This document shows positions 53,152 through 62,371 of a stretch of DNA of 64,000 nt, in pieces; the first letter of the stretch is position 1; every line of letters begins with the position of its first letter. Under the pieces are notes generated by a model that ran no database searches, was not told the origin of the DNA, and was given only the letters and a program-made list of their open reading frames with translations. The stretch is from positions 37,839 through 101,838 of the forward strand of contig CAJTZS010000009.1 of NCBI GenBank assembly GCA_910584055.1, written 5' to 3'. Source of the stretch: an uncultured Muribaculaceae bacterium. Its GTDB lineage: Bacteria > Bacteroidota > Bacteroidia > Bacteroidales > Muribaculaceae. Position numbers and translations under genes: made by a program.

Positions 53152-54420
53152 ATGAAATATACAGTAAATTTGACCGGAAACAAAACTAGCAAGGATGGAT
53201 CTATTCTTGGCAAGGTTCAGGATTTCAAACTTGAAATGAAGGAACACGAGAAAGCAGAATTAAACAATTATAAAAAGCATCCACATGTGAGTGCTTGTGA
53301 TCGCATGTCAATTGTTCACAATCGCTACACCAATCAAGATGTAGAGACTATAATGTTCGGTTCAAACAGCTATTTAGGGGCAACAGTATTCCCCGAAGCA
53401 ATTGAGAGGGCAATAGAAGTCACTCGTAAGTTCGGAATAGGCTCAGGGGGTGTCCCGCTCTTGACTGGAACGTCCATTTTCCAGGCTGAACTTGAAAAAG
53501 AAATTGCGCAGACAACTGGTTTTGACGATGCAATCTTATTTTCATCAGGTTATACTGCAAATCTTGGAATTATTTCCGGGTTAATGCGTCCAAATAATCT
53601 CATCATTCATGATAAACTAGACCATGCAAGTTTGCTCGATGCCACAATATTGTCTGGCGCAAAAATGCTTCGCTTTAAGCATAACGATATGGCCCATTTG
53701 GAAAGGATACTTGCCGAAAATGTGGAAAAGTATGTGAATGGGATTATGGTGGCAACAGATGGTGTTTTCAGTATGGACGGGGATATTGCCAATATTCCCG
53801 AAATTATTAATCTGTGCGAGAAATATAATGCAATTCTTCTAATTGATGAGGCTCATGCGACAGGCGTAGTCGGTGAAAAAGGGGCTGGCACATTATCCCA
53901 TTATGGGATAACCAAACGGGACAATATCATAGTCACCGGCACTCTCAGTAAAGCGGTTGGAACTGTAGGTGGGTATATAACGGCATCTCAAGAGATTATA
54001 GACTATCTAAGAATATATGCCCGTAGTAATATGTTTTCTACATCGCTTCCTCCAGCAGTATGCGCAGGTGCTATAGAGGTATTTAAAAAAATGAGGACCT
54101 CTGATGTTGTTGAAAAACTTCGTCAAAATACAACATACCTACAAACTGCATTAAGAAATGCTGGATTCAACATTTTGAACACTCAAACGCCTATTATCCC
54201 TCTCATTGTAGGAGATGCTACCATATTAACATATATGGTAAAGGATGCTTTTGATCAAGGATATTTCATAAATGCGATATTTCCTCCAGCTGTTCCTGCT
54301 AATCTGACTAGATTTCGCATAAGTGTTATGGCGAGTCATACAAAAGAAGATATGGATGGTCTCGTTGATCTTTTGGAAGAACTTTTTTTAAAATACGGCT
54401 TAGAAAGATATGTCGGATAA
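53152..54420 (+). CDS. Alpha-oxoamine synthase (PLP-dependent)
   Basis: The 422-residue enzyme belongs to the family of 8-amino-7-oxononanoate synthase, glycine C-acetyltransferase, serine palmitoyltransferase and CqsA. Visible sites are SSGYTAN, HDKLDHAS (His158), IDEAHATG (Asp232, PLP nitrogen) and TLSKAVG with the PLP lysine Lys267. It joins an amino acid and an acyl-CoA or acyl-carrier thioester with loss of CO2. The substrate cannot be assigned. It overlaps the next GNAT-like gene by 11 bases, so the two form one unit under the TetR operator. Confidence 0.85.
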   Translation: MKYTVNLTGNKTSKDGSILGKVQDFKLEMKEHEKAELNNYKKHPHVSACDRMSIVHNRYTNQDVETIMFGSNSYLGATVFPEAIERAIEVTRKFGIGSGGVPLLTGTSIFQAELEKEIAQTTGFDDAILFSSGYTANLGIISGLMRPNNLIIHDKLDHASLLDATILSGAKMLRFKHNDMAHLERILAENVEKYVNGIMVATDGVFSMDGDIANIPEIINLCEKYNAILLIDEAHATGVVGEKGAGTLSHYGITKRDNIIVTGTLSKAVGTVGGYITASQEIIDYLRIYARSNMFSTSLPPAVCAGAIEVFKKMRTSDVVEKLRQNTTYLQTALRNAGFNILNTQTPIIPLIVGDATILTYMVKDAFDQGYFINAIFPPAVPANLTRFRISVMASHTKEDMDGLVDLLEELFLKYGLERYVG

Positions 54421-55609
54421 ATTCAGCCATAAATGGTGCGCAACGGTCGATGACATTAAGACTGAAGATTGGATAAATATATATGGCAGAGACATAATAA
54501 AAAGTAAAAACTTTTTCAAAGCGAATGAGATCGCAAACTTTGTTGGAGTCAGCTTTCATTATCTGCTTGTATATAGAAAAGACACAATTGTCGCCATTGT
54601 ACCGTGCTTTAGTTACAGTATGGATCTTCTTAATATTGCCAGCTCTCCATCTGCTCGTAAATATTTATTGTGGATACGAAATATTTTCCCATCTTTTCTT
54701 AAATTAAAGGCTTTTGTTACGGGTTCCTATGCTGCAACCTGTGAGCATTTCATAGAATATAGTTCAAGTCTCACACCCGATGAAATAATTGAGGTATCGG
54801 TAATTATTGGAGGAGAGATACAGAAACGAAGCAAAAAAACAAAAGCATCATTCGTATTTGTAAAAGATGTACGAGAACGTTATTTGCATTATGTTAAGAA
54901 TATATTAACAAATGACTACCGTTTCTTTGTATCCTTTCCTACAACAGCTATACCTGTTATAGAAAACATTCCGTATCCCAAAGCCATAAGAAAGAAAAAT
55001 CGTAAGAGATATAGGATTTTTAAAGAAAAATTCGATACAGATTTTCACTGGGAAGTGTTATGTGATTTTTCCGGAAGAGTATCAGAAGAATTCTATTCGT
55101 TATATAAGGCTGTGCTTGATAAGGCAAAAAATAAATTTGAATTTCTTAATGCAAAGTTCTTTGACTCAATAAGTTTCCTTTTCAAGGATAAATCCTTTTT
55201 ACTAATCGCTAAAAATAATACTGACAGTGAAATAAGAGTTATGGAACTCGTCCTTGAACATGAAGATAAATTAATTCCTCTATATTTGGGAATAAAATAC
55301 AAAAACGATGATGCTAAGGTCTTATATCTGAACACCATATTCCAAACTATCAAAGAGGCAGAACGAAGAGGGAAAGCATTTGTAGATCTCGGGCAAACAA
55401 GCTATTATCCTAAAACGATGTCTGGAGCTTTGGTCGAAAACATTTATTACGGATTTTGGTCTCGCAACCCTATTGTAAAGTGGTTTATAAATCATGGATT
55501 GGAAAATATGTTTACTCCTCCGCCAATACCTGAACACGTATATCTTGAGGAATACGCTGAAATGGCGCATAGAGTCCTTGCCGAAAAAGGGTTCGTCCTT
55601 ATTAACTAA
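54410..55609 (+). CDS. GNAT-like acyltransferase partner of the oxoamine synthase
   Basis: The 399-residue protein resembles the peptidoglycan-biosynthesis/FemAB-like GNAT group (PF04339-like): FHYLLVYRKDTIVAIVPCFS in the first half, AIRKKNRKRYRIFKEKF in the middle, then FLLIAKNN and AFVDLGQTSYYPKTMSGA. It is coupled to the synthase by an 11-base overlap. It probably acylates the amino group of the aminoketone product, giving an amide; this is an inference from context. It ends 13 bases before the convergent TetR gene 2. Confidence 0.7.
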   Translation: MSDKFSHKWCATVDDIKTEDWINIYGRDIIKSKNFFKANEIANFVGVSFHYLLVYRKDTIVAIVPCFSYSMDLLNIASSPSARKYLLWIRNIFPSFLKLKAFVTGSYAATCEHFIEYSSSLTPDEIIEVSVIIGGEIQKRSKKTKASFVFVKDVRERYLHYVKNILTNDYRFFVSFPTTAIPVIENIPYPKAIRKKNRKRYRIFKEKFDTDFHWEVLCDFSGRVSEEFYSLYKAVLDKAKNKFEFLNAKFFDSISFLFKDKSFLLIAKNNTDSEIRVMELVLEHEDKLIPLYLGIKYKNDDAKVLYLNTIFQTIKEAERRGKAFVDLGQTSYYPKTMSGALVENIYYGFWSRNPIVKWFINHGLENMFTPPPIPEHVYLEEYAEMAHRVLAEKGFVLIN

Positions 55610-55622
55610 TGATTGCTCAAAG

Positions 55623-56201
55623 TTATGGGAAACTGATTGCTGGAAGCGTTGCTTTCCCTTTCGGATAACTTGAACATAATTGCAGGAACAAACCGTGATA
55701 TATCTGTCCTGCTCTTTGAAATGACATTCTTTGAGTATTGAAGGATATATCAGGTGTGTTTCTGAGAACCAAAGACCAATATTTAAGGTTTCTATGCTTA
55801 TGTGATACTATTAGATCTCGGAATGTTGGGATTATGCGCATCCCCTGTATCTCAATATAATGAGATATGGCAAGCATATCAACAAGGATGCCATATCCCC
55901 TTAGATAAGAGTAGGCGGATTCAAGCTGGCCTATTTTCAGTTTCCAATACTCGGCCAGACTGTGTTTTTCAGGATGTAAGGCAAACAGCACGTTCTGAGG
56001 TGAGTCATAATAGCGGAATACCGCCTGTCTGAAAATATCCTCTTTATTGTTGAAATAACGGTAGATGGTTCCTCGGGTAAAACGGGTTGCATCCTCCATT
56101 AAACCGATGGTTATGGATTCATAACTGTTTACAAGAAAAAGTGGCAATACCCTTGTCAATATTTTCTCTTTTGTTCCGGCGGTTTTGTCTTGAGGCTTCA
56201 T
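55623..56201 (-). CDS. TetR-family regulator (regulator 2)
   Basis: The 192-residue protein has a TetR helix-turn-helix (TIGLMEDATRFTRGTIYRYFNNKEDIF, about residues 30-56). It is convergent with the GNAT-like gene. Its upstream region has an 11-bp inverted repeat (56208-56244) that may be its own operator. Its composition is closer to the host-like part than to the AT-rich cargo, so it may mark the cargo edge. The target and ligand are unknown. Confidence 0.8.
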   Translation of the reverse strand: MKPQDKTAGTKEKILTRVLPLFLVNSYESITIGLMEDATRFTRGTIYRYFNNKEDIFRQAVFRYYDSPQNVLFALHPEKHSLAEYWKLKIGQLESAYSYLRGYGILVDMLAISHYIEIQGMRIIPTFRDLIVSHKHRNLKYWSLVLRNTPDISFNTQRMSFQRAGQIYHGLFLQLCSSYPKGKATLPAISFP

Positions 56202-56207
56202 ATAACA

Positions 56208-56244
56208 GGCAGGAGTTTACATTTTTGTGATGCAAACTCCTGCC
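56208..56244 (-). promoter_or_regulatory. Inverted repeat upstream of TetR gene 2
   Basis: Perfect 11-bp arms GGCAGGAGTTT (56208-56218) and AAACTCCTGCC (56234-56244) are separated by 15 bases, seven bases before the start codon. It may be a TetR operator or a leader hairpin. Confidence 0.5.
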
Positions 56245-56276
56245 GATATTCTAAAAGGCACGAATCTGCAACGCCT

Positions 56277-56402
56277 GTAAAGGAGCCACTGCTAAAGGCT
56301 GATAGACCGACGTATGCAGACCGTGCCGTATTTACATGAAAATACGACACGATTGCTCCGTACATTCTCGTCTATCAATGAAAATTAGCAGTTTTCCTTT
56401 AC
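56277..56402. other. Long nested imperfect palindrome
   Basis: Nested arms pair in order: GTAAAGGA/TCCTTTAC (56277, 56395), CTGCTAA/TTAGCAG (56289, 56385), TAGAC/GTCTA (56303, 56370) and CGTGcCGTATTT/AAATACGaCACG (56322, 56340). The form recalls the stem-loops at 15954-16542 but the sequence differs. It fills the gene-free gap 56202-56549 together with the repeat above. It may be a structured RNA or a hairpin substrate. Confidence 0.6.
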
Positions 56403-56549
56403 GAGTCAATACGAATGCAATATGTTGATGCGGTGGTCGTCACCGACCGCCATTGCTATTCGCTTACAAATTTACAATTAAATTTTGGAATATAAATAAA
56501 ACGGGCGTTGTATTTTTCAACAACCCCCGTTTTATCCACTTATTTTCGA

Positions 56550-58422
56550 CTACAACGAGAACGAGACCGTCCTACTCAAAACACCTGACTTTGCCACTCG
56601 CTGGATATACCCAGACTGAGATTCGGCAACCATAGACTCCTTATTGTCGTTATATTGAGCCGTGGTTTCAGCAATACAAGTTCTTTGCATATCTTGTTTT
56701 TGTATATTCTCTACACCATCCTGTGCTTCATGTTTAGGTGCCAGTTCAACCGTAATTTTGCGGTCGAGAGCGGCAAGTTCGGATTTGAGAGCCTTCAGTT
56801 CATCTTCCTTGCCCCACGGCTTGGCAATGATGGCTTCCAACTGCGGAACGTCCTTACGCAACTTGTCGGTACGTTCCTCATATTGGCGTATGATTTCGGG
56901 GAGGCGTTCAAGGGCGTTGACGAAGTTCATACAGGCGGCTTTGGTGTCACTCATGGCAATGATGCCGTTATTATATGAGTATTTGCAGCCACCTTCCACC
57001 ACAAAGCGGTTCTGTATTGATTCCACCCCGTCAGCCAGCGTTTTCTTTGAGATTATGCTGATCGGGAAGCCATAGACTTCACCGACACGAAGATACTCGC
57101 CATGTGTGTTAGTACGCTGCGCCAGCCCTTGCAGATGAACACCCATATTCTGAATGTCGGTCAACTTGCAGCCGTCGAGCGTAAGACCGGGCAATGGATT
57201 TCCATCCTTGTCCCGCTGAACTGCTGACAGGAATTTCTCCAGATCCGATTTCATCCTGTCCAACATTATCTCGTTGGTGGAGATGTCGCCGGATATGGTA
57301 CGCAGTTTGCTCTCGCTGTCAGCCTTACCTTTGCCGTGAGCCTTGCGGCTGCTTTCAAGGGCTGCGATTTTCTTTTCAAGTTTCGCCTTTTCGAGAAGAT
57401 CTGTGTTGCCGGAGAGGATAGCCATATATTCCGAGAAATTCATGCCGTTCTTCTCATCCATAGAGCCTTCATCAATGGTTCTGGCTCCGAGAGCACCGCT
57501 TTTCAACTGCGAGATGAAAGTCTGCTTACAGTGGAGAAGATTGAACTTGTATGAGTCCAACGACTTTTCAACAGCATAGATTATTACATCCACCTTGTTG
57601 TCGTTGTAGAGTTTCGCAACCTCGTTGCCCTTGCGGACGGCACGACCTTCACGCTGCTCCAAGTCGCTGGGACGCCAAGGCGTGTCAAGCTCATGGACAT
57701 AAACCGCTCTGCGTTGGGCATTTACACCCGTGCCCAACATTGATGTCGAGCCGAACAAAACCCTGACTGCTCCCTCATTCATCGCCTCAATGACAGCTTT
57801 TCTCGCCTTCTCAGTCTTGCACTCCTGAATGAAACGAATCTCATGAGCCGGTATGCCGTAATCCTCTATCAGCTTGCGCTTGATTTCGGAATACACCGAC
57901 CACTCGCCGGGCTTGTATGTTCCCAAGTCACTGAAAACAAACTGAGTGCCTTTCTGTGTGTCAAATCTGTGATAATATTCGGCAATCATTTTGGCACAGT
58001 GGGAGGCTTTGTTGTTCGGGTCATCCTCATATCCGGCACTTATCATACGCATATCAAGAGCCATCTTGCGGGCATAGTCCGTGGCTATGAGCATCTTCGC
58101 CTTTCCCTCGGTTTCTGACAACGGAGAACGACCGAGAATAGTAGCGTCCCCGGTCTTTGCAAACTCCATCAGTTTTTGGATAAATGCCTCCTGATCGGGC
58201 GTAGGTGGAATATGGTGCAGTATCTCCCGTTTCTCCGGCCGGTCAACGCCAACATCCTCCGCAGTGCGGTAATCAGTTATCTCATTGTAGAATGCCGCCA
58301 GTTCCGGCACTTTGATAAAGTATCGAAACCTTTCCTTCTGCACGATGCTATTGGTGACATTGAACTCAAAGTCGGTTGTCTTTTTTGCGAAGATTGCCGC
58401 CCAAGCGTCAAAGCACCGGATA
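56550..58422 (-). pseudogene. C-terminal part of the conjugative-element helicase, cut by an insertion
   Basis: The frame (about 620 codons) is the C-terminal part of the very large SNF2-type helicase/methylase-like protein of Bacteroidales conjugative elements. It begins RCFDAWAAIFAKKTTDFEFN and includes the helicase C-terminal motifs MLIATDYARKMALDMR, VLFGSTSMLGTGVNAQ and DLEQREGRAVRKGN. The nested element interrupts it after codons for I-R-C-F; the same four residues end the matching fragment at 63706-63950, so the joined frame would be intact. An ATG at 58433 lies in the inserted DNA and is probably not meaningful. Confidence 0.82.
58414..58421. repeat. Left attachment-site direct repeat
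   Basis: CACCGGAT, preceded by AAAG, forms the left junction between helicase sequence and the nested element. It is identical to the right copy at 63706-63713. Confidence 0.7.
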
Positions 58423-58608
58423 ACCCAACGCATAGAAAATCTATATAATTGAATAGAGTTAACCGCAATGAATATCAGTAATTTAGCGTTTTATGGAATT
58501 TGATTGATTTGGCGTGTTTTGCCTTTATTTTCCCATTCAGTACACAATTAGTACCCTTTGATTGTTAATAGAAGTTGAGGGCGATTTTCACGTTTCGCAA
58601 CGTGTGGC

Positions 58609-58617
58609 TACCTTTGC
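58609..58617 (+). promoter_or_regulatory. -7 box of the second integrase promoter
   Basis: TACCTTTGC matches TAnnTTTGC and is identical to the -7 box of the first integrase (12502). It lies 27 bases before the start codon at 58644. The bases 58434-58608 show no gene. Confidence 0.6.
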
Positions 58618-58643
58618 TTTACAACAACAAAATTACTCAATCA

Positions 58644-59894
58644 ATGGCGAAAATCCAAACGAGAAACAAACAAAATCCGAAACTCCAACAGTCCGAACTG
58701 AAAGACGGTCGGGCAAGCCTCTATCTTGAATACTACCTCGGACGCACCGAAACTCCCGTACTTGACGATGAGGGAAACCAAGTCTATTACACAACCGGGG
58801 CAATGGCGGGCAGACCCAAGTTCAAGGTAAAGCACGACCGCCGAAAAGAAAACCTCAATCTCTATGTGTGGATACATCCGAGAAACCAGGAGGAGAGGTT
58901 GCAGAACAAGAACACCCTCGCACTCGCCGAGAAGATACGCTTTGAGCGTGAGCAGGCGTTTTTGGAGGACAGAGCCGGATATCGGTTGAAGAAAGACAAG
59001 CAGACCAATTTCCTCGCATATTTCAAAGAGAAATGCGAGTCGGAGAGATTCACCTACTATGTCCGCAAATCGGTCGTTCAGACCTACAACCGCTTCATCC
59101 GTTTTCTCAAAGAAACGCCGAGATACAGCAAGTATGACAAGTTCCTGCACATGGAGACCGTCACACCCGAACTTGTGATGAAATTCGCAGACTTTCTCCG
59201 TGCTAACGGCACGGGTGAGGGCCCGAACAAGATGTACCATTATTTCAAGCGGATTGTCTTTGACGCTATCGAGGACGGCTTGATGAGAGTTAATCCCTGC
59301 AAGGGTATAACGGTCAAGCACGACCGAAATCAGGTGAAAAAGGAGGTTCTCACGCTTGATGAGGTCAAGACACTTGTCAATACCCACTACGAGGGGGAAC
59401 ACACCGAGGTGCAGAGGGCGTTCATCTTCACTCTTTTCACCAGCATACGTTGGTGTGATGTGAAGCTGCTCACATACGGAAATGTTGACGCAACCACACG
59501 TACGTTGCGGTTCAACCAGAAAAAGGTTGAATCAAGGAGCGCGCACAGTGCCGTTTCGTTTCCTCTGAACGATGATTTGCTTGCACTGATAGGCAAACCG
59601 TCAGAGCCATACGACCCAAACGAGCTTATATTCAAAATCCCCAATTATTCCACCTGCAACAAGCACCTCAAACGGTGGGTAAAGGAATCGGGGATAACAA
59701 AGTGGATTTCATGGCACTGCGGTCGTCATTCCTTTGCGGTCAATATGCTTGACAACGGTGTCAATATCAAGACTGTATCGGAACTTATGGGGCATTGCGG
59801 AATATCAACCACCGAGAAATATCTCCATGTGTTCGACAAGCAGAAAATGGATGCTGTCAACAGCCTCGGCTCTATTGGCTATGCGATGTCATAG
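58644..59894 (+). CDS. Tyrosine recombinase/integrase of the nested element
   Basis: The start at 58644 (MAKIQTRNKQNPKLQQSELK) gives 416 residues; the frame upstream to 58575 overlaps the promoter. An arm-binding domain, a SAM-like domain (YYVRKSVVQTYNRFIRFLKE) and a catalytic domain are visible. The catalytic residues include Arg in FTSIRWCDVKLL, HCGRHSF (H..R), LMGHCGISTTEKYLHV (His, Tyr). It is only distantly similar to the first integrase. It probably drives integration at CACCGGAT within the helicase gene. Confidence 0.92.
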   Translation: MAKIQTRNKQNPKLQQSELKDGRASLYLEYYLGRTETPVLDDEGNQVYYTTGAMAGRPKFKVKHDRRKENLNLYVWIHPRNQEERLQNKNTLALAEKIRFEREQAFLEDRAGYRLKKDKQTNFLAYFKEKCESERFTYYVRKSVVQTYNRFIRFLKETPRYSKYDKFLHMETVTPELVMKFADFLRANGTGEGPNKMYHYFKRIVFDAIEDGLMRVNPCKGITVKHDRNQVKKEVLTLDEVKTLVNTHYEGEHTEVQRAFIFTLFTSIRWCDVKLLTYGNVDATTRTLRFNQKKVESRSAHSAVSFPLNDDLLALIGKPSEPYDPNELIFKIPNYSTCNKHLKRWVKESGITKWISWHCGRHSFAVNMLDNGVNIKTVSELMGHCGISTTEKYLHVFDKQKMDAVNSLGSIGYAMS

Positions 59895-59931
59895 TTTTTA
59901 CTGTGGCATTTTTGACATTTTGGCATTTTGA

Positions 59932-59969
59932 GAACTCTCTGAAACGACCCCGGAGGGTTCTTCTTTTTT
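59932..59969 (+). terminator. Terminator after the second integrase
   Basis: GAACTCTC pairs with GAGGGTTC (one G-T wobble) and is followed by TTCTTTTTT, about 40 bases after the integrase stop. Confidence 0.7.
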
Positions 59970-59987
59970 CGTCGCACATCCCCGAAA

Positions 59988-60034
59988 TTTGGTTTGGTTC
60001 AGTACGGGGGTGTATATATAAGACTAAACCGAAC
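59988..60034. repeat. TTTGGTTTGGTTC motif, copy 1
   Basis: TTTGGTTTGGTTC (59988-60000) is followed by TATATATA-rich sequence and AAACCGAAC (60026-60034), an imperfect inverted repeat. A near copy occurs at 63406-63448, so the two flank the lipoprotein cargo. Confidence 0.5.
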
Positions 60035-60439
60035 TCGGCAGACGCTGGGATATAATCGGGCAACGAAAAGAAAAAATCAATGAAACTCACCTGCATTTCC
60101 TGCATTATCCGCATTTTGGAACTTGAAAATGCAGAAAATGCAGAAAGTGTGAAGATGCTGGTCAACATTTTTCAGTGATAATCCCATGCACACCTTGCAC
60201 TCTTGCACACTTTGAAAATGCCAAAGTGTCAAAAATGCCACGAAATAATCTTGAAATACTACGGTTGCCGAAAAGCCGTATTCCTTGATAAAGTTGACCT
60301 CGCCCATTGTGCAAAAGTGCAAGGAATGCCAAGGGTAACAATGAGAAAAAATCGGGTAAGGGCAGCGAGAAATAATTCAAATTCGTATGGTCGGCAAGAT
60401 ACCTTGTGAGTCCCTCAAAAGGCTCTCTCCCGGTGGTCG

Positions 60440-60915
60440 GATATAATCACCACAACTGTTACAATCATTGTAGTTGTTGCGATGACTGTAACGGATATAG
60501 TCACAGCGATGACAATAGTCATTACGATGATTGCAACCGGTGAGGAAAATAGGAGTGCAAGGATATGTTTAGGGATTTCTTTTTCGTTGAAAAATCATCT
60601 CCGAAACCGCAACCCTGCAACGGTTGCTCTTTGTTTTTTCTTGTTGCCTTGATAGGTCGTTTGAGGGAGGAGCGAGTTTATGTTTAGGTATTACCCGTAA
60701 TCCCAAAACGCACCAACGCATCATCTCCCGATAACGCCTGCTAATATCAATGACAAAATGACTGAATGACAAAGTGACCCATCATCCCGATGATTAAATG
60801 ATTTGATGATTTGATGATTTGATGATTTGATGAATTGATGACTGAATGATTAATCATTTAGATGACAAAATGACTGAGTGATTACTCATCTAATCATTCA
60901 GTCATTCCGTAAATC
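60440..60915. repeat. Repeat-rich gene-free stretch with 8-bp iteron-like array
   Basis: The stretch 59970-61151 has no convincing gene. At 60440-60545 it is rich in ATGAC/GTCAT and GTTAC/GTAAC motifs in a roughly 12-bp rhythm. From 60749 an 8-bp periodic array runs: ATGACAAA, ATGACTGA, ATGACAAA, then four exact ATGATTTG units (60798-60829), ATGAATTG, ATGACTGA, ATGATTAA and more degenerate units to about 60915. Such arrays resemble iterons or protein-binding sites near an integrase or partition locus. A short ORF at 60203-60409 with CxxC pairs is too weak to call. Confidence 0.6.
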
Positions 60916-61151
60916 AATATCAAAGCCAATGCAAAATTCAACCACAACACCGTCATGGAAATTACACCGATAGGAAATTCCTTAGCATATTAGGGAATTT
61001 TCCGAGCCGCATTGCCGGGGCAACGCTGAAAATATCCCCAATATGCCAAAGTGGTTCACCCCTTTGGAAACCCCAAAAACAATAACGGCTGCCCCTCCTA
61101 ATGGATATGAACAGCCGTTAATCAGTAATTTCAGTGTGATTGATTATATGA

Positions 61152-61910
61152 TCAAAATGGTTGTAGTGAACAAGATATTTTACAGCCATTAAGACCGTCT
61201 GTCAAAACCATTTGTATGCGCTTTACTGGCAAAGACTTAGAGGCAATACTCTTATCCCAGTTATATTCAAAAAATTTATCGAAGAAATTAAGATATTCTC
61301 CGTCACCTCCCATTGTATAGGTAAAAGTTTCCAACTCCTCAGTTGACGAGCGGTGAAGTGCCATATTGAGAGTAAATATATTTGTTTCGCTCCGTTCAAT
61401 ATCGAACACTCCGTCAGCAACATATTCCCCTTTATGTGTCAAATGGTTTAACCGATATATTTTCAATCGCCTGGTGATATCACCATCTCTTATAAAACGG
61501 ATTTCGCCTCCGGCTGATAGATATGTATTAGTGTTCTCTCCTTCAATTTCATCCACCCTAAAAGAAAGATAGAAGTCCTCTACTGTGAATTTTAATGTCA
61601 CAGTAGCATTCACCAAGACATCGGTAATTATCAAAGAAGATTCTCCTATGCTTTTCGGAAAAACCATGAGTGACTGTGTATCATCGTCAATGTAGAATTT
61701 CCCTAACACATCGGGATTGCTTGCTGTCAATTCATACACACCTCCGCCATCAACAAAGCTTATATTTGTGCCAATGCCGACACGAATAGTATAATCCTGC
61801 TGGTTGAACCTGATTGGAAATATTTCAGGCTCGTTATCATCGTTACTGCACGATGTAGCAAATAAACATATCGCACAAAGAAAAGATAAAATTAGTTTGT
61901 TTACATTCAT
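61152..61910 (-). CDS. Lipoprotein of unknown function, third of three
   Basis: The 252-residue protein has a signal peptide with lipobox ATSC (Cys21) followed by SNDDNEPE, an acidic start seen in surface-exported Bacteroidetes lipoproteins. The body is predicted beta-rich, with an Ig-like segment (FPIRFNQQDYTIRVGIGTNI) and an acidic RVDEIEGENTNTYLSAGGEI stretch. No family is recognised. It overlaps the gene upstream by 4 bases. Confidence 0.68.
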   Translation of the reverse strand: MNVNKLILSFLCAICLFATSCSNDDNEPEIFPIRFNQQDYTIRVGIGTNISFVDGGGVYELTASNPDVLGKFYIDDDTQSLMVFPKSIGESSLIITDVLVNATVTLKFTVEDFYLSFRVDEIEGENTNTYLSAGGEIRFIRDGDITRRLKIYRLNHLTHKGEYVADGVFDIERSETNIFTLNMALHRSSTEELETFTYTMGGDGEYLNFFDKFFEYNWDKSIASKSLPVKRIQMVLTDGLNGCKISCSLQPF

Positions 61911-62371
61911 TGTTTTATAACCTTTCGAGCTTTGAATTTAAATATGTTTTTGTCTTGATTCGGATATATTACGGGGTCTTGTTGTGTCCATTGTACCCAA
62001 AGTTCATTAGTAGTTAATTTTTCTATGAGCCAATAACCCTCTACTACATGTCCTGCCATATATATGACAGCAAAATTCTCAGTCGTGAAAGTCCATTGAA
62101 AATAGCTTACATTTTCTTTTTTAGAATCATCTGTAAACGACCCATTGGCGAACCAACCTTTGCCAGTGCGTTCAAACCTGTATATCTGAGTTTCATTGTC
62201 ATAGGTTTCTTCAAATCCATCACCATAATCAGCATAGGACATAAGCCATTCGCCAACAGTCAACATTGCGACAGTTGTCTGCTGTCCGTCATCAAGGTAG
62301 CCGGAGCGACCATCGCATGAGGTAAGAATAGCGATAGCGAAAATCGAGAATAAAATAGCTGAGAGTTTCAT
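61907..62371 (-). CDS. Lipoprotein of unknown function, second of three
   Basis: The start is set at 62371 (MKLSAILFSIFAIAILTSCD), giving 154 residues with lipobox LTSC (Cys19); the extension to 62434 lies inside the neighbour. The mature part has GEWLMSYADYGDGFEETYDN and other features of a lipocalin-like small domain that binds an unknown ligand. It overlaps both neighbours by 4 bases (ATGA), so the three are co-translated. Confidence 0.68.
   Translation of the reverse strand: MKLSAILFSIFAIAILTSCDGRSGYLDDGQQTTVAMLTVGEWLMSYADYGDGFEETYDNETQIYRFERTGKGWFANGSFTDDSKKENVSYFQWTFTTENFAVIYMAGHVVEGYWLIEKLTTNELWVQWTQQDPVIYPNQDKNIFKFKARKVIKQ

Noticed and set aside
60203..60409. 68-codon frame with CxxC pairs
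   Set aside because: No recognisable domain, low-complexity surroundings; evidence too weak to call a gene.
60410..60660. Hydrophobic repeating peptide encoded by the ATGAC/GTCAT-rich DNA
   Set aside because: The open frame has no good start and its hydrophobic rhythm follows from the repeat of the DNA.
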